This document shows, in pieces, positions 28,001-36,240 of a stretch of DNA of 64,000 bases. Positions within the stretch are counted from its first letter, which is position 1; every line of letters starts with the position of its first letter. Position numbers and translations under genes: made by a program. The notes below the pieces were generated by a model. The model did no database searches, was not told where the DNA came from, and saw nothing but the letters and a program-made list of their open reading frames with translations. The DNA lies in assembly GCA_903849645.1 (NCBI GenBank), contig CAINJJ010000015.1, positions 123,591-187,590 of the forward strand. The letters are read 5' to 3'. Source of the stretch: an uncultured Acidobacteriaceae bacterium. GTDB taxonomy: Bacteria; Acidobacteriota; Terriglobia; Terriglobales; Acidobacteriaceae.

Positions 28001-31000
28001 CCCAATCCCCAGGCGTCCAATGGCGCGGATCCTGCCTCGGTGCAGGCTCTTTCGCCCAGCCTTGACCCCGTCTCCGCACCTTTTGCCAGGAAAGCCGGCA
28101 AGAAGGCAAACCTGGCGGCCCCATCCAGCTTCATGGGCGCCATGCACCTTCCGCCTTCCCAGGGGCACATAGCATCGCCGCGGATTCCTGCCGCACAGTT
28201 GTCTTCTCTCCAGGCTGAGATCGGCCCAGCCTCTCCTGGCTTGAATCCGCCCACGCATTCGCTGGCGGGCGACGCGTGGAAGGGTCTTCTCTTCTCGCTT
28301 ATGGCGGGCAATCGCATCGATGAAGCCTTCCGGCAGATGGCGCAGATTCCGCCCGATGTGCGCCGCCAGCTCGATGGGGATGTGGAGTTCATTCAGGCCC
28401 AGGCCGGGCTCTACGCGGCCAGCGGCGACGTGCCTCATGCCGAGGAGAGTCTGGGCCGCGTAGAGGCCTACTACACGCTGCGGCACGCCGCGCCGCCGGC
28501 CGCTCTGGAAGTCCAGCACGCCTGGCTGCTCTACAACGCGCGGGACGACAAGAAGCTCTATCCGGTCTTGCGGGCGCTTGATGCGCGGCGGGATCTGACG
28601 GCTGCGCAGCGAGATGAAGCGCAGACCATCTGGGGCGACTGGAGCCTTCGCCGCGCGGTCTCCGCGATGGACGAAGGCAACGCACAGGGAGCCGTGGAGA
28701 TTCTCGAAGCCGCCGCCCGTGACTACCCCAACAATGCCGCCATCCGCAGGGCGCTGGCGGGCGGGTATCTCCAGGCTGGACGGGTGAGCGAGTCACTCTC
28801 CATCTTCAAGTCCATTCCCATGGAAGGCGCCAGCGCGTCGGAGTACCAGAGCGCCACTGGCGCAGCACTGGCGGCCGGCGACATGGTGCAGACCGAGGCC
28901 TGGCTGCGCGAGGCGCTGGGGCGTTATCCCTCCGACTCCGGAATTCTCTCCGTTGCCGCCCGCTTTGAGCAGGCTCGCGGGAACAACCAGCGCGCCAGCG
29001 ACTTTTGGCGAGCATCGCTGGCGGCCATGCCGGCGGGTTCCACGGCGCACAGATTCGACACCCTGCGGGCGGTTCCGGCAGCGCAAGCAGCGGAGGCCAG
29101 AAGGCCGGCTCCAGGCGATCTCAAGCTCTTGCTCGACCCCGGCCTCCAGCCGTCCCAAGGCGCTACCAAGCCGTTTATTCTGCCCGGCTCCGGTTCTGCC
29201 TCGTTAGGCGGGGCTGGTTTGCCGCGGCTTCGCGAACCGGACCCCACAGCCCGGTCCGGCGCGCAAAGCGGCGTGGTCTCCAATGCGCCGCTCTACATTC
29301 CGCAGCGGGATGCCAGCGGCAGGCAGATAGGTCAATCTGTCCTGACCGAGCAGATCGCGCATCAGACCGGCCGTGATGGTTCCCGTAGTTTGGGGGACGC
29401 AGGATGGCAAGCCGGCACGTCCGACGGCCCAGGCGCGGGACGCTGCGCAGGCGCCCAGCTACACGGGAACGGTGAAGCTGCCGCCTTCGAAGAGAACATC
29501 GACTCCACCGAGACCGGCACACCGGGCCTGCAGGCGCCAAAGCCGGTTGCGACTCCGACTCCCATTCCGACTCAGGCGCCGAGCCGTCCCGCCCACCAGG
29601 GCGCTGGATTGCGCATCACCTCGCAGCCCATGGATGAGCTGGCGGCGCGCACGCTGGCGCAGTTTGCCGAGCAGGTGGACAGTCAGTTGACCCAGGGTTC
29701 CGCGGTGAAGCTACACACGCTGCCCGGACTTCCCGTCCGGCAGGCGACCACGCTGGCCGCAACGCCGCAACCGCAGACGCAGTATTCCAAGGCGCAGTAC
29801 ACGCCCTCGGCCCAGGAAGCGGCGACAGGAGCTTACTCCGCGCCCAAGCAGCAGACGGTCCAGCAGCCAGCGGCCGCAGTGCAGCAGGAACCGGCTGCTC
29901 CGCCGGTGGCGAACCCCGCTCCCACGATGGTGGAGAAGAAGCCGCGGAAGGCGAGGAAGGCGCCGCCGCTGGTGCGTCAGCCCTCGGTTCCCACCCTGGC
30001 GACAGCTCCGGCGGCGCAGCCAGCGCCCTCGGTGGATGTAACCGATGTGCCGGCGGGTGGCCAACCGGCTGCGTCCAGCACTGGCCTGACCGACGAAGAA
30101 CTGCAACAGCGCAACCTGCCGCCCCTCCGCGGACCCTGGGTTCGGGTGCAGCGGGACCAGCGCACCACCAGCCCGCGCGACGAGGCGGAGATGCAGCTGC
30201 ACGCCATCGAGAGCGGATACAGCCCGTGGCTGGGCGGTACCGGGGTGCTCAACTATCGCACCGGCGCCTTGGGCTACGATCACCTCTCAGCCCTGGAAGC
30301 GCCCTTTGAAGCCTCGGTCCCGCTGGGCTATGGCGGGCGGCTGACGGTCGTCGCCAAACCGGTGTTTCTGGATTCGGGCCAGGCGGACGGCACCAGCGTC
30401 ATCACCGTGCTGCAGGCCACCTCGCCGGGCGCTCCTTTGACGCTCACCACCATCCCGCAGCCCATCGGTACACTCACGGCCACCGACAAGACGCCGCCGG
30501 CGCAGCAGAATGCGACCGGACTGGGCGGCGAGGTGCAACTGGCATTTGCGCATCTCGCCCTGGCGGGCGGGTATACACCGGCTGGGTTCCTGGTTTCGAC
30601 GTTCACGGGCAGGGCGCTGTGGCGTCCGGGCAACGGGCCGTTCACGTTCACCTTTTCCCGCGACCCGGTCAAGGACACGCAGCTCTCCTACGCCGGCCTG
30701 CGCGATCCGGCGGGCAATACGCTGGGCAATGCCGGCCAAATCTGGGGCGGCGTGGTCTCCAGCATGGGCAACGTGCAGTATGCGCGGGGCGATGCGCAGT
30801 CCGGGTTTTATATCGCCGGCGGCGGGCAGTACCTGACCGGCTACAAGGTCAAGACCAACAACCGGATCGAGGGCTCGGGCGGCGCCTACTGGCGCATCAA
30901 GACCATTCCGGAGTATGGCAACCTGAGCATCGGGGCCAACTTCTTCGGCATGCACTATGCGCTCAACCAGGACGCCTTCACCTATGGCATGGGCGGCTAC

Positions 31001-31390
31001 TTCAGCCCCCAGGCGTACTTTCTGGCCAATGCGCCGTTTACCTGGACCGGCCACTCGGGAACGGCGTGGCACTACAACATTCTGGGGAGTCTGGGTGTGC
31101 AGGCGTTCCAGGTGGACAAGGCCGCGCTCTTCCCAGGCAGCGCCATCACGGCGTACATTCCGTCGCGGACGAGCGTGGGCTCAAACTACGACGTGCGCGG
31201 ACAGGTGGCCTACCAGATCAGTCCGCACTGGTTTGCGGGCGGATTCCTGAGCGCCAACAATTCACGGAACTATTCGTCGGCTTCGGCGGGATTTTACGTG
31301 CGCTATCTGTTCCGCTCGCAGCCGTCGACGGTTGCGGGCCCGACGGGAATCTTCCCGACCGATGGCTTGCGGCCGTTCATGGTTCCCTAG
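25037..31390 (+). CDS. bcsC: BcsC cellulose export porin with duplicated TPR module
   Basis: This exporter is predicted to guide glucan through the periplasm and outer membrane. At 2117 residues it is almost twice the length I recall for E. coli BcsC (about 1150). After a signal peptide come many tetratricopeptide repeats. About 400 residues (26981-28165) are then repeated (28271-29490): both copies contain DAWKGL, ASLYAA/AGLYAA, NAWLLF/HAWLLY, AVAGGY/ALAGGY and ARFEQARG. Proline/glutamine-rich linkers follow each copy. The C-terminal BcsC beta-barrel begins near LPPLRGPWVRVQRDQRTTSP and ends GLRPFMVP. The start at 25037 makes an ATGA overlap with bcsZ; an in-frame ATG at 25025 is possible. 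The linker at 29370-29490 seems to have been read in another frame in the past. Confidence 0.93.
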   Translation: MRVDGRALRQWWSVGICLILALHVSLAQKKVPSGAPDDTRRILIEKARALEARGRPDMAIQSWQQVLLSDPKSVDALAGLAKDYKLIGSTDQSNAALDRLRAVNPNDPNIARIAALNSTRMQSDRLRQAGEMARQGKPEEAMRIYRELYGDRPPDGDIALAYYQTLYGTANGKETAIAAMRALAQRNPGDTRFVVELGVMLTYDAKTRAEGIRILEAHPKEPNAQAALRQALVWDAANPASAAELRKYLESHPQDTELTGRLKENESKLAQMNSGIARTPAERAAFAALNAHKLEEAQARLTAILDEEPNNGRAAAGMGFLRMQQNNFGGAISYLTQAEQNGYKDPAVSAALVTSRFWYTMGEASQAFDENQMEVAAAKYKAALAMRPRSVEALNGMAGLLVKEQQFTAAAAMYEDLIKVQPGSVAAWRGLFLAYARDGQNQKALALAGRFPPAVKSATARDPEYLRTLATLYHAENRSSDAQHVLAQALSLPFPDNGTSLKADTRLQYAGILMEARRFDQAVELYTQILNEDAGNLAAWMGLVSAHHELTQDNLAIADVEKMPPATYDAALADAGFLSMLGSIYQQANQFDIAQGLLERSAKMQMTAGGQPSIPLQLQLAAIYLERNNTAQAYAIYREVLEKNPDRVDAWKGLISTLQATSRTTEALQQLALIPAPVRKQLESDIEFVQGEASLYAAGGDTAHAIEYMNRVQAHYRELKTQPPPAIEIQNAWLLFNTGNDRILYPALMRLGARQDLTNPQREAVQSIWANWSVRRAGAAMDNDNIQRAVDILDAASQAFPDNLAVRKAVAGGYVKVGRAKESLALFKTIPMQDATAGDFQGAIGAALSANDKAQAELWLRQALDRYPRNPAILSLAARFEQARGDNQRAADYWRASLAAMPQATPADRLAHELAYPEQDAKARRAVTAADLQHLLDPNYEPFQKTTKLPPLPAYGPDPYNGRAPIDLNQPQPTPQKQYSPSPADGSLPNPQASNGADPASVQALSPSLDPVSAPFARKAGKKANLAAPSSFMGAMHLPPSQGHIASPRIPAAQLSSLQAEIGPASPGLNPPTHSLAGDAWKGLLFSLMAGNRIDEAFRQMAQIPPDVRRQLDGDVEFIQAQAGLYAASGDVPHAEESLGRVEAYYTLRHAAPPAALEVQHAWLLYNARDDKKLYPVLRALDARRDLTAAQRDEAQTIWGDWSLRRAVSAMDEGNAQGAVEILEAAARDYPNNAAIRRALAGGYLQAGRVSESLSIFKSIPMEGASASEYQSATGAALAAGDMVQTEAWLREALGRYPSDSGILSVAARFEQARGNNQRASDFWRASLAAMPAGSTAHRFDTLRAVPAAQAAEARRPAPGDLKLLLDPGLQPSQGATKPFILPGSGSASLGGAGLPRLREPDPTARSGAQSGVVSNAPLYIPQRDASGRQIGQSVLTEQIAHQTGRDGSRSLGDAGWQAGTSDGPGAGRCAGAQLHGNGEAAAFEENIDSTETGTPGLQAPKPVATPTPIPTQAPSRPAHQGAGLRITSQPMDELAARTLAQFAEQVDSQLTQGSAVKLHTLPGLPVRQATTLAATPQPQTQYSKAQYTPSAQEAATGAYSAPKQQTVQQPAAAVQQEPAAPPVANPAPTMVEKKPRKARKAPPLVRQPSVPTLATAPAAQPAPSVDVTDVPAGGQPAASSTGLTDEELQQRNLPPLRGPWVRVQRDQRTTSPRDEAEMQLHAIESGYSPWLGGTGVLNYRTGALGYDHLSALEAPFEASVPLGYGGRLTVVAKPVFLDSGQADGTSVITVLQATSPGAPLTLTTIPQPIGTLTATDKTPPAQQNATGLGGEVQLAFAHLALAGGYTPAGFLVSTFTGRALWRPGNGPFTFTFSRDPVKDTQLSYAGLRDPAGNTLGNAGQIWGGVVSSMGNVQYARGDAQSGFYIAGGGQYLTGYKVKTNNRIEGSGGAYWRIKTIPEYGNLSIGANFFGMHYALNQDAFTYGMGGYFSPQAYFLANAPFTWTGHSGTAWHYNILGSLGVQAFQVDKAALFPGSAITAYIPSRTSVGSNYDVRGQVAYQISPHWFAGGFLSANNSRNYSSASAGFYVRYLFRSQPSTVAGPTGIFPTDGLRPFMVP

Positions 31391-31430
31391 TTTCTGGGTG
31401 TAAGCGTATTATTTGCGGCAGTTTAAGAAG

Positions 31431-31484
31431 AAAATGCAGCGATCTGCCCGGCGGAAGAGCCGGAGAGATGGCTGCATTTTTCTT
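31431..31484 (+). terminator. Rho-independent terminator of the bcs operon
   Basis: A long hairpin starts about 40 bases after the bcsC stop. The outer arms AAAATGCAGC and GCTGCATTTT pair perfectly, the inner ATCT/AGAT and CCGGC/GCCGG arms continue the stem, and the loop is GGAAGA. The descending arm runs into TTTTTCTTT. Confidence 0.9.
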
Positions 31485-31551
31485 TGCTGCAAGGCGGAGG
31501 GAGTACCCCCATTTCAGATGGGCCGAGAGACCGCGGAGGCGCGGATTGAGG

Positions 31552-32286
31552 CTACCGCTTCATGCGGGCGTCGGGGAATCCGGCGCGCTGCTTGAGGGCG
31601 AGCAACTCCTCGATCTTGTGGTCGGGAATGTTTTTGAGAGGCAGGCCGATGCTCTGGGCGATGAGATAGGTCTTGCAGTAGTTCTCAAAGGTCTCGACCA
31701 GCCACTCGGCATGGGAGACGGTGTCGGACCAGCAGACGATGCCGTGGTTGGCGAGCAGGATGGTGTTGTGGTCCTGGACAAAGGGGAGAACGGTCTCTGC
31801 GAAGGCTTGGGTGCCGGGGGTTTCATAGGGGGCCAGGGCGGCGGGGCCGATGGTGGACTCGTACTCGGAGACCAGCCCAATGGGCGGCAGCGTGCCCGTC
31901 ATGGCAAAGGCCGTGGCGTGCGGTGGGTGGCAGTGGACGACGGCGCGGGCCCTGGGGTTGGCCTTGTAGATTTCGAGGTGGAGCAGCAGTTCGCTGGTGC
32001 GCTGGCGGCCGCCGGCCAGGATGTTGCCCTGGATATCGGAGAGGCAGATGTCCTGCGTGGTCATATCGCGCTTGCTGATGAGCGTGGGGGTGCAGAGCAG
32101 ATAGCGGGAGCCGATGCGGGCGCTCATGTTGCCGCCGTTGCCATCGACGTATTCGCGCTCCCAGAGCTTGCGGCCGACCTCGACGATTTCAGCGCGGAGG
32201 GCCTCGGCCTGCAGGGAGTTGGCGACTGCGAGAGGCGACTCCTCGGCTGTCTCCCAGTCGGTGGGGGAAATCGCTGTCTGGTTCAT
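31552..32286 (-). CDS. Class II aldolase/adducin family protein
   Basis: This is a zinc-dependent sugar-phosphate aldolase or epimerase of the L-fuculose-phosphate aldolase/AraD superfamily. The 244-residue product has GNGGNMSAR, the substrate-site glutamate in RTSELLLH, the paired metal histidines in VVHCHPPHA (His118 and His120), and the later LLANHGIVCW. The start at 32286 has GAGG eight bases upstream; the frame could begin at 32349, but that adds an atypical extension. The gene is convergent with bcsC and has no pathway neighbours, so the substrate is unknown. Confidence 0.88.
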   Translation of the reverse strand: MNQTAISPTDWETAEESPLAVANSLQAEALRAEIVEVGRKLWEREYVDGNGGNMSARIGSRYLLCTPTLISKRDMTTQDICLSDIQGNILAGGRQRTSELLLHLEIYKANPRARAVVHCHPPHATAFAMTGTLPPIGLVSEYESTIGPAALAPYETPGTQAFAETVLPFVQDHNTILLANHGIVCWSDTVSHAEWLVETFENYCKTYLIAQSIGLPLKNIPDHKIEELLALKQRAGFPDARMKR

Positions 32287-32487
32287 GGCATCGACCTCTT
32301 CGGCAGGGGTTGGGCGGGAAGAGGCGAAGGGCCTCCGGCCCAGCTCCATTCCCTTGCCAATAGCATATAAGGCCGGATTGGGGTTGGGGAGGGCGGACCG
32401 GCGGCGGAGGGGTCAATTTGGCCGGCGGTGAGCACGAAAAGCGTCCCAGTCTATCGAGTGAGGACTGGGACGCGATAGGGCCTGGGG

Positions 32488-33636
32488 CTACTCCGGAATC
32501 AGCAGGAAGGAATGGACGACGATCCCGGCGTCGATGAATTCTCCGACGATCACGCCTTCCTCGTTTTCAGCCCATAGCTCGCTGCCCCAACTGGAGGGGT
32601 TGCCGACCATGATCTGGTTGGGGACATCGAAGACGACGGTCTTGCCGTTCGGATGGCGGATGTAGGCATGGCCGAGGGAGTTGGCGTCGTTGACCCGGCC
32701 AAGGGCGTCGCCGTTGGGGCCGAGGCCAAAGTTCCAGACGGCGGTGGCTCCTGCCGTAACTTGGGGTACAAAGGCGGTCAGCTTGCCCTCGGGGCTGCGC
32801 ACGTAACCGGAGACGAAGCCGGTGGGGGTGGCGTAAAAGCCAGCGGTCACGCCCTGATTGTTGATAAGCGCGCTGTTGTAGGCGGCGCTGGACTCGCCGG
32901 GAAATTCGTATTGGGTGTAGGCGCCTTTTATGGAGCGGATGAAGCCATGGCTGCCGCCGGAGGGGTCAGTGACGGCGCCGGCGATTGTCCCGGCGTCATT
33001 GATGCTGTAGGCCCATGTGCCCTGATTGTTGCCCACTCCTTCGGCGGGGTCGTCGAAGATGGTGATCTTGCCGTCAGGGGCGCGGAGGAAGCCGTGCGCG
33101 ACAAAGTCCGCACCCTCGTAGAGGCCAACGACCTCGCCGCGGGCGTTGATGGCCTGCGGCTGGGTCCCGAGATAGTTGCCCACCCCGGGGTTGACGCCGG
33201 GGGCATCGAAAACGGTGAATGCGCCGCCCGCATCGCGCAGAAAGCCGTGAACCACGGCATGTGTGTCGATGGCGACACCCACTGCGGTGCCGCGGGTGTT
33301 GATGGAGAGCGGATAGGTGCCGCCCACCACGGGGTCGGAGCCGGGGGCGTCGAAGACTGTGATGGCGCCGCTCGGGTAACGGAGGAAGCCGTGGGTTCCA
33401 TATCCGTTATCGATGACATACCCGGTAGTGACGCCGCGGCTGTTGATGGCAACGGCTTCTGTCCCAGCATATTGAACAGTGCCTGCACCCGGAGCGTCGA
33501 ACTCAACGATGCGATAGCCGGGGGGCACTGAACCCTGGGCCCAGGCTCGGGGGCTGGTGAGGGCAAGGGTGGCAAGGGTGAGCAGAAAGAGCAGGCGGAT
33601 GAACGGCTTGGGGTTGGGGACAGCAGTCGATTGCAT
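32488..33636 (-). CDS. Secreted HAF-type repeat protein
   Basis: The 382-residue secreted protein has a signal peptide (FIRLLFLLTLATLALTSPRAWA). About seven repeats of roughly 45-50 residues follow, each with the pattern GxxxAINxxGxxxGxxxD, HGFLRxxxG and xxTVFDAPG. This matches the HAF/extracellular repeat family common in Acidobacteria, whose function is unknown. It may form a beta-propeller or solenoid. The start at 33636 has GGAGG nine bases upstream. Three TGTGAT repeats in 11-bp phase lie about 90 bases upstream, in the gap behind the CadC-like regulator gene. Confidence 0.82.
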   Translation of the reverse strand: MQSTAVPNPKPFIRLLFLLTLATLALTSPRAWAQGSVPPGYRIVEFDAPGAGTVQYAGTEAVAINSRGVTTGYVIDNGYGTHGFLRYPSGAITVFDAPGSDPVVGGTYPLSINTRGTAVGVAIDTHAVVHGFLRDAGGAFTVFDAPGVNPGVGNYLGTQPQAINARGEVVGLYEGADFVAHGFLRAPDGKITIFDDPAEGVGNNQGTWAYSINDAGTIAGAVTDPSGGSHGFIRSIKGAYTQYEFPGESSAAYNSALINNQGVTAGFYATPTGFVSGYVRSPEGKLTAFVPQVTAGATAVWNFGLGPNGDALGRVNDANSLGHAYIRHPNGKTVVFDVPNQIMVGNPSSWGSELWAENEEGVIVGEFIDAGIVVHSFLLIPE

Positions 33637-33725
33637 TTCGGATGGCCTCCATGGCATGGGTTGGGAAGATGCCGGGTATGCGAGGCAATGCTTCCACAGG
33701 AACCGCCGGGAGGTCGTGATGGGCG

Positions 33726-33753
33726 GGTGATCAAGTTGTGATCGTTTTGTGAT
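33726..33753. promoter_or_regulatory. Three TGTGAT direct repeats in 11-bp phase, candidate operator
   Basis: On the plus strand GGTGAT (33726), TGTGAT (33737) and TGTGAT (33748) are spaced exactly 11 bp apart. The same sites read as ATCACA-type repeats on the minus strand, upstream of the HAF-repeat gene. Direct repeats on one helical face are the usual target layout of OmpR/PhoB-type winged-helix regulators, and such a regulator is encoded immediately upstream on the same strand. Confidence 0.5.
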
Positions 33754-33953
33754 TTCGCGCTGGGCGTCGACAATTCAATGAATTACAAACTGCCAGGACG
33801 GGCAGGGGTGCAGTCGTCGCACGGAGGCGAGGGGAATCCGGAAGGGATGGAGGCGGTGTGGGGGCTGGGGTCAGGGCTTGGTGCGGGTTGGACATGGACC
33901 CGCCGGCATCGGATTGATTGCCGTCACTCTTGGGTTTGGGGCCAAGGAAAGGG

Positions 33954-36071
33954 CTATCTTGCTTCCAGCGTGAGCGCATAGATGTCGTTCCGGCTCATAT
34001 CGCGCAAGACGAGCGGTGCACCGGCCGGGTCCAGGCTCATGGAATAGCCGTAGTATCCAGTCAAATGCCAGTCGGCCAAGTCCGCCAGGCGCTCCGCTTT
34101 TCCGCCCGCAACGGGAATCCGGAAAACTCCCTGGTCGTGTCCGTACCGCAGGAAGCAGATGAAACGGCTGTCGCTGGAAAAGGCGGGAAAACTCACGTCG
34201 CCAGTGACAGGCAACGTGCGCCAGAGCTCCGTCTTGAGGTCGAAGATCAGCAGACCTCCGGGGTTTGTTCCTCCTGCCATGGCCGCAATGTAACGCCCGT
34301 CCGGGGACCAGCGAGGCGACCATCGGCCCTCGGATCCAGGCAATGTCTTCACCTGGCGGCTCTTCAGGTCAACAATGCGCAGGTCCTGCCTGGCAGTGGT
34401 GGCGCCAGTGGGAGGACCAAGGCAAAAGAGGACCTTCGTTCCATCCGGCGACCAATTCGGATCGTGAGTGTCCCCCGACTCCTCCGGGATGAGCCACAGG
34501 GGCGTCCCGTCAGCCGCTGAGACGCGGTGGATGGAAAAATGGCCATCCGGGGTAATGGTTCCGAAGACGAGCTCTTTGGAATCCGGTGACCATTCGGGAT
34601 TGACGTGGTAGTCGGGCCCAGGGGCGATCTGCACGCGATTTGCCCCATCCCGATCAGCCTTCCAGAGGGTTCCATCGGGATAGGAGACATATGCCACGAA
34701 TCTCCCGTCAGGAGAGAAGGATGCTTCTTCCGCGGAGATCCCGCCCAGGAAGGGCTGGGGAGCGCCGGTCTTCAAATCGATCCGCGAGAGCTCTCCCTTG
34801 GGAGCCACCCCGCCCGCGAAGATGGTCTTCCCATCCCTGCCCGGAACCGGCGGAGCCCAGTGGATTGGCCCGCTGGTCAGTTGAATGGGCACAGCGGACG
34901 GCCGCCGGAACAGGCCGCGCCGTTCATCAAGCGCCCATATCTGGTCGTCCGCCACAAAAAGGAAGAAGTTTCCGTCCCGTGTCCAGACTCCGCAGCACGG
35001 CGGAGTGCCCCCTTTCCAGTCCGCGAGTATCGGATGCAAGCCGGATCCATCCGCCGACATCTCCAGGAACCGCGCGTAGAACCCCGCAACTAACCGGATT
35101 GCCTTTCGGTCGGGTGACCACCTGAACCACGAGGCCGCCGCTCCAAAAGCAACCGGGTCAACGCTTGCCAATCTGTGATTTCCGGTCCCGTCGGTGCCAA
35201 TCAGGAAAATGTCGCCGTTCAAAGTGGAGTAGATCACCGATGTTCCGTCCGGAGAAAACTCCCCGCCTCCGCCGTTTGCCAGATGCCGAGCCGGGCCGCC
35301 CAGGACTGGAGCAATCCAAAGATCATTGTCTGCCTGTCCCTCCGCTTGGGCGCCAATGAGCGCATCGGAACCGTCCACGGAAACGTCCAAAAGCATCAAC
35401 TGCTGTCCACGGATGGTCAGGGGAAGCTGGGCGACTTGCCCTCCGGCGATACCGACCTGCTCGATCAAGTTGGGGGAGTTCTGGGTGAAGTACAGGCGGC
35501 TCCCATCGGTAGCCGCCAGGTACTTGTCGTGCCCGTCGTGGGTGAGCTGGGTGTAGGCGGTGATTCTGGGAGGCGGCAAAGGGCGGAGCAGGTACCAGAA
35601 GCCGGTGGCGAGGAGCGCCAATAGGACGGCGGCGGCGGCTGGAAGAGCCCATCGGGGCCTCTTGCGATGGTGGGGCAGACTGGGCGGGGGAAGCGGGGCT
35701 GCGGCGTCCTCAGCGGCCGGGGAGGCGGGCGTGGAACCCTCCACCTGCTCGACCGGGCAGATGAAGCGGTAGCCGATGGAGGAGACGGTGCGGATGGCCT
35801 GTGCCTCACGGGCGTCATCTTCCAGCACCTTGCGCAGCCCTGAGATGGAGCGTGCCAGCGAGTTATCGGTGACCGCTGCGCCGTCCCAGACATCGCGCAG
35901 GATCTCGTCCTTTTCCACGACGCGATTGCGGTTGTGCACCAGATAGAGGAGCAGGCGAAAGGCGCGCGGCTGGAGGTGGATGTCCTGGCCAGCGCGCAGG
36001 AGGCGGTGCTCCTTTTCGCGGAGTTCGAAGTCGCTGAATCGAAAGACGATTTGCTTGCCGCCGTTCACCAT
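33954..36071 (-). CDS. CadC/ToxR-type membrane regulator with TolB-like propeller
   Basis: The 705-residue protein begins with an OmpR/CadC-type winged-helix DNA-binding domain (about residues 8-108: IHLQPRAFRLLLYLVHNRNRVV, EILRDVWDG, SLARSISGLRKVLEDD, TVSSIGYRF). A proline-rich linker and one membrane helix (about 140-162) follow. The large periplasmic part has WD40-like PD40/TolB repeats (FSPDGRFVAYVSYP, WSPDSKELVFG, WSPDGTKVLFC, WSPDGRYIAAMAG). It probably senses an envelope or extracellular signal and binds DNA directly without a kinase. Its target may be the adjacent HAF-repeat gene, given the phased repeats between them. Confidence 0.88.
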   Translation of the reverse strand: MVNGGKQIVFRFSDFELREKEHRLLRAGQDIHLQPRAFRLLLYLVHNRNRVVEKDEILRDVWDGAAVTDNSLARSISGLRKVLEDDAREAQAIRTVSSIGYRFICPVEQVEGSTPASPAAEDAAAPLPPPSLPHHRKRPRWALPAAAAVLLALLATGFWYLLRPLPPPRITAYTQLTHDGHDKYLAATDGSRLYFTQNSPNLIEQVGIAGGQVAQLPLTIRGQQLMLLDVSVDGSDALIGAQAEGQADNDLWIAPVLGGPARHLANGGGGEFSPDGTSVIYSTLNGDIFLIGTDGTGNHRLASVDPVAFGAAASWFRWSPDRKAIRLVAGFYARFLEMSADGSGLHPILADWKGGTPPCCGVWTRDGNFFLFVADDQIWALDERRGLFRRPSAVPIQLTSGPIHWAPPVPGRDGKTIFAGGVAPKGELSRIDLKTGAPQPFLGGISAEEASFSPDGRFVAYVSYPDGTLWKADRDGANRVQIAPGPDYHVNPEWSPDSKELVFGTITPDGHFSIHRVSAADGTPLWLIPEESGDTHDPNWSPDGTKVLFCLGPPTGATTARQDLRIVDLKSRQVKTLPGSEGRWSPRWSPDGRYIAAMAGGTNPGGLLIFDLKTELWRTLPVTGDVSFPAFSSDSRFICFLRYGHDQGVFRIPVAGGKAERLADLADWHLTGYYGYSMSLDPAGAPLVLRDMSRNDIYALTLEAR

Positions 36072-36240
36072 TCTGTCTGACGAAGTTCAGGGATAGGTCA
36101 GGGTAACTTCAGGGGTCTCATCTTTGTAGCACACCTTGAGGTTGCTTTTGATTGAGCGGCGCAATGGATGGCGTTGCGGGTCGAACGGAGTTGTCCGGTG
36201 TCGTGACCCTGAAAGAGACAAGCGATGCCCCGGTCGGCGG

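Noticed and set aside
30619..32370. 583-codon plus-strand open frame
   Set aside because: It overlaps the bcsC beta-barrel in a different frame and runs antisense to the class II aldolase. Its composition is that of a GC-rich shadow.
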